Origin: Actinomycetes bacterium
GTDB lineage: Bacteria; Actinomycetota; Actinomycetes; Mycobacteriales; Micromonosporaceae
DNA: 22,918 nt
Assembly (NCBI GenBank): GCA_023402505.1
Contig: JAEYGD010000405.1
Span: forward strand, 1-22,918
Direction of reading: 5' to 3'
Both the position numbers and the translations under genes were made by a program. Under the pieces are notes generated by a model. That model saw nothing but the letters and a program-made list of their open reading frames with translations, did not search any database and was not told the DNA's origin. Positions 6,728 to 13,791 of this stretch are shown in pieces (position 1 is the first letter of the stretch; the number at the start of each line of letters is the position of its first letter).

Positions 6728-7954
6728 TCAGGACGTGGGTGACAGCGACCCGGCGGCGAGGGCGATGGTCAGGTCGAGGACCGTACGCGGGTCGGTGAGC
6801 CGGTTGCCGTACAGCTCGCGGAGCTGGCTCATCCGGTAACGCACCGTCTGCGGGTGGACGAACAGGTCGGCGGCGACGTCGTCACGCCGGCCGTGGTGCA
6901 TCAACCAGGAGCGCAGGGTCTCGGCGAGCCGGGCGGCGGTGGCCGGCGGCAGCGACGCCAGCGGTTGCAGGACCTGGGCCCGCAGATCGGCGAGCGCCTC
7001 GGCGTCGGCGCTGAGCAGCAGGCGGACCAGGTGGCACTCGGTGTCGAGGGGTTCGCCGTCGTCGGGGTGCCCGGTGCCCAGGGCGACCAGCCGGGTGACC
7101 CGCCGGTAGGAGGAGGCGGCCTGGGCCCACGGGCGGGCGGGCCCCAGTACCGCCCGCCGGCCCCGCAGCATCCGGGCGAGCTGCCGGCGCCGGTCGCCGT
7201 GCACGTCCGGCACCAGCAGCACCGCCGTCTCGTCGCCGGTCTCGCCCCCGGGCAGGTCGTCGCCGCTCTCCAGCGTCTGCGCCGGCAGCAGCGTGAGCGC
7301 CGCGCGCAGGTTGGTCCGGGGCAGCAGGACGACGGTGAGCGTCTGCGGCGGCGGCCAGTCGGCCCGTTCGGCACTGCGCAGCAGCACCTCCTCGGCCTCG
7401 CCGGCGATCAACTGCTGGGCGAGGCGTTCCAGGTTGCGGCGGCGTGCCCGGCCGGCGCTGGCCAGTTCGTCGGCGTGCCCGGCGACGCTGGCGGCGGACA
7501 GCTCGTCGATGTAGGCGAACATCAGCTCGGCGAACTCGGCGACCGTCGCGGCGGGCAGCCCGCCGCGTACGGTGATGGTGGACATCTCCCGCCAGGAGAC
7601 CCGGGCCCCCACCCGGTACGCGGCCAGCAGCGCGTCCATGCTGCGTCCCGAACGGGCCTCCCCGCTGCCGAGGGCGTACGCGGCCTCCAGGGCGGGGACC
7701 AGCGGGGTGCTGGCGTCGGCGCCGTGGGAGCGTTCGACCAGTTGCAGGAACGTGCCGAGGGCGATCTGCACCGCGTTCTCGATCTTGTCCCGCATCTGCC
7801 CGGTCAGGGTGCCGGAGTAGCTGGGCACCTCGGCGGTGATCGCGGTCACGGTGCGCTCGGCGAGCAGGGGCAGCCGGTCGCGCAACGCGCCGGCCACCCG
7901 GTCGTCGAGATCGAGGCCGGCGGCGCGACGGGTCGCCTGTGACCGTTCCGGCAC
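6728..7954 (-). CDS. PucR/CdaR-type helix-turn-helix regulator
   Basis: This 408-residue protein ends in the PucR-type C-terminal HTH (DDVAADLFVHPQTVRYRMSQLRELYG, then TDPRTVLDLTIAL). The central part resembles the degenerate cyclase-like domain of this family, and the N-terminal part is helical with several conserved-looking segments (AYRVGARVSWREMS, ELMFAYIDELSAASVAGHADE). Related proteins regulate catabolic and lipid genes in actinobacteria. GTG 7954 was chosen because GGAAGGAAC lies about ten bases upstream; the frame continues 55 codons further into the divergent gene without a better signal. It diverges from the reductase-desaturase pair, which it probably controls. The effector is unknown. 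Confidence 0.88.
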   Translation of the reverse strand: MPERSQATRRAAGLDLDDRVAGALRDRLPLLAERTVTAITAEVPSYSGTLTGQMRDKIENAVQIALGTFLQLVERSHGADASTPLVPALEAAYALGSGEARSGRSMDALLAAYRVGARVSWREMSTITVRGGLPAATVAEFAELMFAYIDELSAASVAGHADELASAGRARRRNLERLAQQLIAGEAEEVLLRSAERADWPPPQTLTVVLLPRTNLRAALTLLPAQTLESGDDLPGGETGDETAVLLVPDVHGDRRRQLARMLRGRRAVLGPARPWAQAASSYRRVTRLVALGTGHPDDGEPLDTECHLVRLLLSADAEALADLRAQVLQPLASLPPATAARLAETLRSWLMHHGRRDDVAADLFVHPQTVRYRMSQLRELYGNRLTDPRTVLDLTIALAAGSLSPTS

Positions 7955-7995
7955 GTTTGTTCCTTCCGCACAAGTCGACGGGCCCGGTTCACCTT

Positions 7996-8028
7996 CGCGG
8001 GCCAAGATTTTATGCCAGTGTGCCCGCG
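7996..8028. promoter_or_regulatory. Inverted repeat between PucR gene and reductase gene
   Basis: CGCGGGC (7996-8002) and GCCCGCG (8022-8028) form 7-bp arms around an AT-richer 19-base centre containing ATTTTATG. This lies in the 85-bp divergent intergenic region, about ten bases before the reductase start. It could be an operator for the PucR-type protein or a hairpin in the leader; the sequence alone does not decide. Confidence 0.4.
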
Positions 8029-8039
8029 ACCATCGGATT

Positions 8040-9131
8040 ATGACCACCACCGCCCCGCGCCCACCCGCAACGGCGTCCCTGCGTCGCCGGATCCTGCGGC
8101 TCGCCGCGGCGGTCACCACCCCGCTGCTGCCCGACGACTACCTCGACCTGGTCGCCCCGCTGCGTGCCGGCGCCGACCTGCGGGGCCGGATCGTCGACGT
8201 GCGCCCCGAGACCGCGGACGCGGCCACCGTCGTGATCCAGCCCGGGCGGGACTGGCGGGGCCACGTGCCCGGGCAGTACATCCGGCTCGGCGTGGACGTC
8301 GACGGCGTACGCCAGTGGCGGGCGTACTCGGTGACCTCCGCCCCCGGCCGCCGCCACGACCCGATCACGATCACCGTCAAGGCGATCCCGGACGGCGTGG
8401 TCAGCAACCACCTGGTCCGCCGCACCCGGCCGGGCACGATCGTCCACCTCGACCAGGCGCAGGGTGACTTCGTGCTGCCGGCCGCCGTGCCGCCACGGGT
8501 GCTGCTGCTGACCGCCGGTAGCGGCGTCACTCCGGTCATGGGCATGCTGCGCAGCGGCGTCCTCGACGGCGCGGACGTCACGCTGGTGCACTCCGCGCCC
8601 ACCCCCGCCGACGTGATCTTCGCTGCCGAGTTGCGGGACCTGGCGGCTGCCGGCACGCTGCGACTGGTGGAGCGGCACACCGAACGCGACGGCCTGCTCA
8701 CCACCGCCGACCTGGGCGTCCTGGTGCCCGACCACCTCGACCGGGAGACCTGGGCGTGCGGGCCGATCGGCCTGCTCGACGCCCTGGAGGCGCACTGGAC
8801 CGCCGCCGGCCGCGCCGACCGGCTGCACACCGAACGGTTCCGCCCGACCGTCATCTCGCCCGGTGAGGGCGGCACCGTCACCTTCGGCCGGACCGGCGTG
8901 ACGGTGGACGCCGACGGCGCCACCCCGCTGCTCGACGCCGGTGAGGCGGCCGGCGTGCTCATGCCGTCGGGCTGCCGGATGGGCATCTGCTACGGCTGCG
9001 TGCTGCCGCTGCGCCAGGGCGCCGTGCGCGACCTGCGCAACGGGGCGCTCACCACCGCCGTCCCCGGCGACGGCGTACTCGTCCAGACCTGCGTGTCGGC
9101 CGCGGCCGGCCCCTGCGACCTCGACCACTGA
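8040..9131 (+). CDS. Ferredoxin reductase (FAD, NAD(P), 2Fe-2S) partner of acyl desaturase
   Basis: This 363-residue flavoprotein passes electrons from NAD(P)H through FAD and a plant-type 2Fe-2S centre to an oxygenase or desaturase. The FAD site is R94-A-Y96-S97 (RAYSVTSAP), and the nucleotide-binding loop is G160-S-G-V-T-P165. The iron-sulfur cluster ligands are C312-x4-C317-x2-C320 and C351. The layout and length match mycobacterial Rv3230c, the reductase that serves DesA3. The desaturase gene begins 13 bases after its stop, so the two form an electron-transfer pair. ATG 8040 has no clear ribosome binding site. Confidence 0.93.
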   Translation: MTTTAPRPPATASLRRRILRLAAAVTTPLLPDDYLDLVAPLRAGADLRGRIVDVRPETADAATVVIQPGRDWRGHVPGQYIRLGVDVDGVRQWRAYSVTSAPGRRHDPITITVKAIPDGVVSNHLVRRTRPGTIVHLDQAQGDFVLPAAVPPRVLLLTAGSGVTPVMGMLRSGVLDGADVTLVHSAPTPADVIFAAELRDLAAAGTLRLVERHTERDGLLTTADLGVLVPDHLDRETWACGPIGLLDALEAHWTAAGRADRLHTERFRPTVISPGEGGTVTFGRTGVTVDADGATPLLDAGEAAGVLMPSGCRMGICYGCVLPLRQGAVRDLRNGALTTAVPGDGVLVQTCVSAAAGPCDLDH

Positions 9132-9144
9132 CCCGGAGGCCGAC

Positions 9145-10287
9145 ATGACCGTCATCCAGCGCAAGCCCGTCAACCCGATCGCCCACCTCACCGCCGAGGA
9201 CATCGAGGTCATCGGCAAGGAACTCGACGCGATCCGGGACCGCGTCATCGCCGACCGGGGCGAGCGGGACGCCCGCTACATCCGCCGGGTCATCAAGACG
9301 CAGCGCAGCCTGGAGATGAGCAGCCGGGCGGTGCTGCTCTTCTCGCTCTTCCCGCCCGCCTGGGTGGTCGGCACGGCCGGTCTGACGATCGCCAAGATCC
9401 TGGAGAACATGGAGGTCGGGCACAACGTCCTGCACGGCCAGTGGGACTGGATGCGCGACCCGAAGATCCACTCCACGACCTGGGAGTGGGACCACGTCTC
9501 GCCGGCCGACCAGTGGAAGCACTCGCACAACGAGCTGCACCACCGCTACACCAACGTGATCGGCAAGGACAACGACCTCGGGTACGGCATCATGCGCGTC
9601 GACGAGGACCAGCCCTGGCACCCGATCTACCTGGGCCAGCCGCTGTGGAACTTCATCAACGCCTGCTTCTTCGAGTACGGCATCGCCGCGTACGACCTGG
9701 AGCTGGGCCGCAACCTGCGCAAGGGGCGGCACAAGGACCCGGCGTTCCGGGCGCGGGCCCGGGCCGTCGGCCGCAAGATCCGCCGCCAGGTGCTCAAGGA
9801 CTACGTGCTGCACCCGCTGCTGTCCGGCCCGTCCTTCCTCAGCACCCTCGCCGCGACCTTCACCGCGAACCTGCTCCGCAACCTGTGGAGCCATTCGGTC
9901 ATCATGTGCGGGCACTTCCCGGAGGGCGTCGAGACCTTCGAGAAGACCTCGATCGAGGGCGAGACGCGCGGCGAGTGGTACCTGCGCCAGATGCTCGGCT
10001 CGGCCAACATCAGCGGCAGCCGGCTGATGCACATCATGACCGGGAACCTGTCCCACCAGATCGAGCACCACCTCTTCCCGGACCTGCCGAGCAACCGCTA
10101 CGGCGAGATCGCGCCGGAGGTGCGGGCGCTGTTCGACCGGTACGGGCTGCGCTACACCACCGGCTCGCTGCCCCGGCAGGTCTTCTCCGCGTGGAGGAAG
10201 GTCGTCCGGCTCTCGCTGCCCAACCGCACGCCGCGCGGGCAGGTCGACGACCGCCCGACCCCGGCCCTGGCCGCGACGGGCGCCTGA
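9145..10287 (+). CDS. Membrane acyl-CoA desaturase (DesA3-like)
   Basis: This 380-residue integral-membrane non-haem di-iron desaturase introduces a double bond into fatty acyl chains, probably delta-9 of stearoyl-CoA by analogy with DesA3 of Mycobacterium. All three histidine boxes are present: H93-x3-H97 (GHNVLHGQW), H128-x3-H132-H133 (HNELHHRYTN) and H304 with H308-H309 (SHQIEHHLFPDLPS). Hydrophobic stretches at about residues 60-85 and 230-250 are candidate membrane helices. GGAGG at 9134-9138 precedes ATG 9145, and the gene follows its reductase by 13 bases. Regiospecificity cannot be read from sequence. Confidence 0.93.
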   Translation: MTVIQRKPVNPIAHLTAEDIEVIGKELDAIRDRVIADRGERDARYIRRVIKTQRSLEMSSRAVLLFSLFPPAWVVGTAGLTIAKILENMEVGHNVLHGQWDWMRDPKIHSTTWEWDHVSPADQWKHSHNELHHRYTNVIGKDNDLGYGIMRVDEDQPWHPIYLGQPLWNFINACFFEYGIAAYDLELGRNLRKGRHKDPAFRARARAVGRKIRRQVLKDYVLHPLLSGPSFLSTLAATFTANLLRNLWSHSVIMCGHFPEGVETFEKTSIEGETRGEWYLRQMLGSANISGSRLMHIMTGNLSHQIEHHLFPDLPSNRYGEIAPEVRALFDRYGLRYTTGSLPRQVFSAWRKVVRLSLPNRTPRGQVDDRPTPALAATGA

Positions 10288-10315
10288 CCGCGACCGGCCG
10301 TCTGGTGTAGCAGGT

Positions 10316-10393
10316 TCGGGGAAGTTGCTGCCTCGGCCGGTGTTGAGGGGGCATCTTCCCCGATGTTGTCGTCTGGTGGGGGTTGAAGACGAC
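10316..10393. other. Structured intergenic element with two inverted repeats
   Basis: The 211-bp gap 10288-10498 contains no gene I can support. It contains TCGGGGAAG (10316-10324) pairing perfectly with CTTCCCCGA (10355-10363), then GTCGTCT (10368-10374) pairing with AGACGAC (10387-10393). The stretch is visibly less GC-rich than its neighbours. It could terminate the desaturase transcript, form part of the AAA gene's leader, or be a remnant of a mobile-element end. Confidence 0.45.
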
Positions 10394-10498
10394 GAATGGG
10401 GCAGTTGGGCTCGTCGGCGGGCTGTCGGGAGCGGTGGCGGTTGGGCGGTCCCGGTGTCAGACTCGGGCTGGTCACTGCCGCACGGAAGGCGTGGGCTC

Positions 10499-11989
10499 AT
10501 GCCGGAGCAGCATCACCGACCGGGCACGGACCTCGTGGAGCGGTTCGGTGCCCGGGTCACCGTCGACGACCCGGCCGGCGCGCTGGCCGCCGCCCGGTTC
10601 GGGCCGGTCGAGCTGCGGCTGAGCGGGCCGCTGCCGCCGCCGGTCCAGAGTGTCCGCCTCACCGCACACAGCGTGGACGGCATCTGCCGGCTGTCCGCCG
10701 AGATCCGGGCCACCGGCAGTTTCCCGCCGGGAGCGCTGCGCCTGCTGGCCCTGGGCGTCGCCGGACCGGCGGGCTGGCTGCTCGCCCGGCACCTCACGGC
10801 CGACCCGGACGGGCCGCTGGCACGCCGGGCGGGACGGATCGTGACCCAGGCTTCCCGACGGCTCGGTCGGCCCACCGGCACCGCCGTGGCCGACCGGCCG
10901 CGCCCGACCGACCCGGCCGCCGCCGAGGTACGCGGCGAGGCGGCGGCGCTGGGCCTGCGCGCCGAGCAGGACGTGACGACCGTCGACGACGGACGGCTGC
11001 TCACCCTCCGGGCCGCCGTGCCCGCCGACCAGGTCACCGCCGCGCACCTGCGTGCCCTCGTCGGGCTGACCCTCCAGGCAGTCCGGGACCTCGCCGGTGA
11101 CGACCCGGAGCCCCGGGTGCTCAGCGACCGGGCGTACGTGCTCCGCCGTCCCCGGGTCGCGGCGCCGGCGCGCCCGACCGGCAGCGCGGCGGTCACCCTC
11201 GACCAGGTCGGCGGCCTCGACGACGTGGTGGCCCGGTTCCGGGAGATCGCCGTCTCGTTCCGGCACCCCGACGTGATGGCCCGCTGGGGTGCCCGCCGGC
11301 CGCAGGGCATCCTCCTGTACGGCCCGCCGGGCACCGGCAAGACCATGCTGGCCCGTGCGCTGGCGAACGAGATCGGCGCGGAGTTCCGCGAGATCCGCAC
11401 GCCGGAGATCCTCGACAAGTGGCTCGGCGGCTCGGAACGCAACATCAAGCAGATCTTCCGGGAGGCCCGCCGTTACCGGCAGCCGACCGTGCTGCTCTTC
11501 GACGAGTTCGACAGCATCATCAGCTACGCGGGCGCCGGCGGCGACGCGGCCAGCCAGGCGGTCAACGCGGTGGCCGGCATCTTCAAGCAGGAGATGAACA
11601 CCCTCTTCGAGGAGAACCCGAACGTCATCGTGGTGGCCACGACCAACTTCCCGCAGCGGGTGGACGCCTCGCTGGTCCGCTCGGGACGCTTCGACGTGAA
11701 ACTGTCGATCCCGCCCCCGGACGAGGCGGGCCGGGCGGAGATCATCACCAAGATGATCCGGGACCTCGTCGAGCGGCACGACGGGCCCGGGTTCCGCATG
11801 TTCGCCGACGACGTCGACCCCGTCGCCCTCGCCGCCGAGAGCCCCGGCCTCACCGGCGCGGACATCCGCGAGGTGCTGCGCCGCGTGCAACTGGCCAAGG
11901 CGATGCGGGAGGCCACCGGCGGCCGGCCGGCCGGCCCCATCCGCCAGGCCGACCTGCGTACGGCCGTCGAAGGGCTGCGGCGCGGCTGA
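10499..11989 (+). CDS. AAA+ ATPase (FtsH/Cdc48-like module) with uncharacterised N-terminal domain
   Basis: This 496-residue protein has one AAA module at about residues 235-450. It contains Walker A G275-PPGTGK-T282, the pore-loop motif K307-W-L-G310, Walker B with catalytic acid D335-E336, and RSGR (R394, R397) as arginine-finger candidates. A C-terminal sensor-2 helical part follows (SPGLTGADIREVLRR). The first 230 residues match no domain I recognise and contain no membrane helix or protease motif, so it is not FtsH itself. The family remodels or unfolds proteins by threading them through the ring. ATG 10499 is preceded by GGAAGG nine bases upstream; the frame remains open before it. The neighbour fadD-like gene converges 12 bases away, so the genes are not co-transcribed. 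Confidence 0.87.
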   Translation: MPEQHHRPGTDLVERFGARVTVDDPAGALAAARFGPVELRLSGPLPPPVQSVRLTAHSVDGICRLSAEIRATGSFPPGALRLLALGVAGPAGWLLARHLTADPDGPLARRAGRIVTQASRRLGRPTGTAVADRPRPTDPAAAEVRGEAAALGLRAEQDVTTVDDGRLLTLRAAVPADQVTAAHLRALVGLTLQAVRDLAGDDPEPRVLSDRAYVLRRPRVAAPARPTGSAAVTLDQVGGLDDVVARFREIAVSFRHPDVMARWGARRPQGILLYGPPGTGKTMLARALANEIGAEFREIRTPEILDKWLGGSERNIKQIFREARRYRQPTVLLFDEFDSIISYAGAGGDAASQAVNAVAGIFKQEMNTLFEENPNVIVVATTNFPQRVDASLVRSGRFDVKLSIPPPDEAGRAEIITKMIRDLVERHDGPGFRMFADDVDPVALAAESPGLTGADIREVLRRVQLAKAMREATGGRPAGPIRQADLRTAVEGLRRG

Positions 11990-12001
11990 CCCGGGCGCGG
12001 C

Positions 12002-13690
12002 TCAGTCCGCGAGCAGTTGCTCCCGGACCTCGCGGCGCAGCACCTTGCCGATCTGCGACCGGGGCAGATCCTCGACTACGACCACCCGGCGCGGCACCTT
12101 GTACGCGGTCAGGTGCGCCCGGCAGGCGGATCGGATGCCGGCCTCGTCGGTGGTGCAGTCCGCGTGCAGGACGACCGCCGCCACCACCTCCTCGCCACCG
12201 GCGGTGCCCGGCAGGCCGACCGCCGCCGCGTCGAGGACTCCGGGCACCCGCCGCAGGGCCTGTTCCACCTCCGACGGGTAGACGTTGAACCCGCCGGTGA
12301 TGATCAGTTCCTTGATCCGGTCCACGACGCGCACGAACCCGTCCGGGTCCATCTCGACGATGTCCCCGGTGCGCAGCCAGCCGTCCGGCAGCAGCACGGC
12401 CGCCGTCTCCTCGGGCCGGCGCCAGTAGCCGGCGAACACCTGCGGGCCCCGGATCAGCAGCTCGCCGGCCTCGCCGGGGGCCCGGTCGCGGGTCGGGTCC
12501 TCCGGGTCGACGATGCGTACCTCGGTGGACGGGAACGGTACGCCGACCGTGCCGGGCCGGCGGGCCGGCGAGACCGGGTTGCCCAGCGCCACGGGGGAGG
12601 TCTCGGTCATCCCGTAGCCCTCGACCAGTAGCCCGCCGGTCACCGACTCCCACAGCTCCACGGTGGCCGGCGGCAGCGCCATCGCGCCGGAGATCGCGTA
12701 CCGGACCGAGGTCAGGTCCACTCCGCGTTTCCGGGCGGCGACGGCGAGCTTCGCGTAGATCGGCGGCACGGCGGGCAGGAAGGTGGGCGGGCGGCGGCGT
12801 ACCGCCTGGAGGGTCTGGTCCACGTCGAAGCGGGGGAGGAGCACCAGCGTCGCGCCGATGCTCACCGAGAAGGTGAGGCACAGCGTCAGCCCGTAGGCGT
12901 GGAACAGCGGCAGGATCGCGTACACCGTCTCGGCGCCGTCGCGCAGCCCCGGCACCCAGGCGCGGCCCTGCGCCGCGTTGGCGCGCAGGTTGCGGTGGGT
13001 GAGGACGGCGCCCTTGGGTGTGCCGGTGGTGCCGCCGGTGTACTGCAGCAGCGCGGTGTCGTCCGGGCCGGGGGCGGGGTGCTCGGCGGCCAGCGGGCCG
13101 GCGGCGGCCACGATCCGCTCCCAGGACAGCGTGCCGGGCGCCGGCGCGGTCATCGCCGCCCGGGTGGCGCGGACCTTCGGCAGCGGCAGCCGCAGCGCCC
13201 AGCGCTTGAGCCGGGGCAGGGCCGCGCTTAGGTCGACCGCGACGACGGTCTCGACGCCGGTGGCGTCGGCCGTACGCTGCACCAGCGGGGCGACCTTGTC
13301 CCAGACGACGGCGACCCGGGCGCCGTGGTCGGCGAGCTGGTGCGCGAGTTCCTGCTCGGTGTAGAGCGGGTTGTGCTCGACCACCACCGCGCCGAGGCGC
13401 AGCACCGCGTAGAACGCGACGACGTGCTGGGGGCAGTTGGGCAGCACCAGGGCCACCCGGTCGCCCCGGCCGACACCGAGGCGGCGCAGGGCCTCCGCCG
13501 CCCGGCTCACCTGGGCTTCCAAGCGGGTGTACGAGGTGGTGGCGCCGAGGAAGTCCAGGGCGGTCCGGGAGCCGAAGCGGCGGGCGGCCTCCCGCAGGAG
13601 GTCGACCAGCGACTCGTCCGACGGGGCGATGGTCGCCGGCACTCCGGGGGCGTAGCTGCGCAGCCAGGGCCGCTCGTCGCTCAGGTCCAT
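12002..13690 (-). CDS. Long-chain fatty-acid-CoA ligase (FadD-like)
   Basis: This 562-residue member of the ANL adenylate-forming superfamily activates a fatty acid with ATP and CoA in two steps. The phosphate-binding loop is Y217-TGGTTGTPKG-A. Other core motifs are EGYGMTETSP (adenine and magnesium site), GWLRTGDI, and the hinge DRIKELIITGGFNVYP. The C-terminal catalytic lysine is K549 (SQIGKVLRR). The length is normal. ATG 13690 follows GGGAGGT at good distance. It converges on the AAA gene with only 12 bases between the stops and no terminator in the gap. A palindrome 34 bases upstream of its start could be a regulator site. The chain length preferred is unknown; an aryl acid ligase is less likely given the LITGGFNVYPSEVE context. 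Confidence 0.92.
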   Translation of the reverse strand: MDLSDERPWLRSYAPGVPATIAPSDESLVDLLREAARRFGSRTALDFLGATTSYTRLEAQVSRAAEALRRLGVGRGDRVALVLPNCPQHVVAFYAVLRLGAVVVEHNPLYTEQELAHQLADHGARVAVVWDKVAPLVQRTADATGVETVVAVDLSAALPRLKRWALRLPLPKVRATRAAMTAPAPGTLSWERIVAAAGPLAAEHPAPGPDDTALLQYTGGTTGTPKGAVLTHRNLRANAAQGRAWVPGLRDGAETVYAILPLFHAYGLTLCLTFSVSIGATLVLLPRFDVDQTLQAVRRRPPTFLPAVPPIYAKLAVAARKRGVDLTSVRYAISGAMALPPATVELWESVTGGLLVEGYGMTETSPVALGNPVSPARRPGTVGVPFPSTEVRIVDPEDPTRDRAPGEAGELLIRGPQVFAGYWRRPEETAAVLLPDGWLRTGDIVEMDPDGFVRVVDRIKELIITGGFNVYPSEVEQALRRVPGVLDAAAVGLPGTAGGEEVVAAVVLHADCTTDEAGIRSACRAHLTAYKVPRRVVVVEDLPRSQIGKVLRREVREQLLAD

Positions 13691-13723
13691 CGCCTACCTC
13701 CCACCGTCGCTTTACCAGACAGT

Positions 13724-13743
13724 AACCTACGGTTGCGTAGGTT
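13724..13743. promoter_or_regulatory. TetR-like palindromic operator upstream of the acyl-CoA ligase
   Basis: AACCTACG (13724-13731) and CGTAGGTT (13736-13743) are perfect inverted 8-bp arms separated by GTTG. They lie in the 101-bp divergent gap between the ligase and the GT87 gene. The size and symmetry resemble TetR-family operators that control lipid genes. No TetR gene is present in the window, so the regulator would act from elsewhere. Confidence 0.5.
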
Positions 13744-13779
13744 GTGTGACGAGGGCCCCGGCGGCCCGCCGCCGCCCCG

Positions 13780-13785
13780 TAGACT
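13780..13785 (+). promoter_or_regulatory. -10 box (TAGACT) for a likely leaderless GT87 transcript
   Basis: TAGACT fits TANNNT and ends six bases before GTG 13792. No Shine-Dalgarno sequence is present, so the mRNA probably begins at or next to the start codon. Confidence 0.5.
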
Positions 13786-13791
13786 GCGGCC

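Noticed and set aside
7955..8119. 55-codon N-terminal extension of the PucR-type protein
   Set aside because: It overlaps the divergent reductase gene and is basic, low-complexity sequence. GTG 7954 has GGAAGG upstream.
10325..10498. Longer start for the AAA protein
   Set aside because: The extra 58 codons read through the two inverted repeats and look non-coding; ATG 10499 has GGAAGG at suitable distance.
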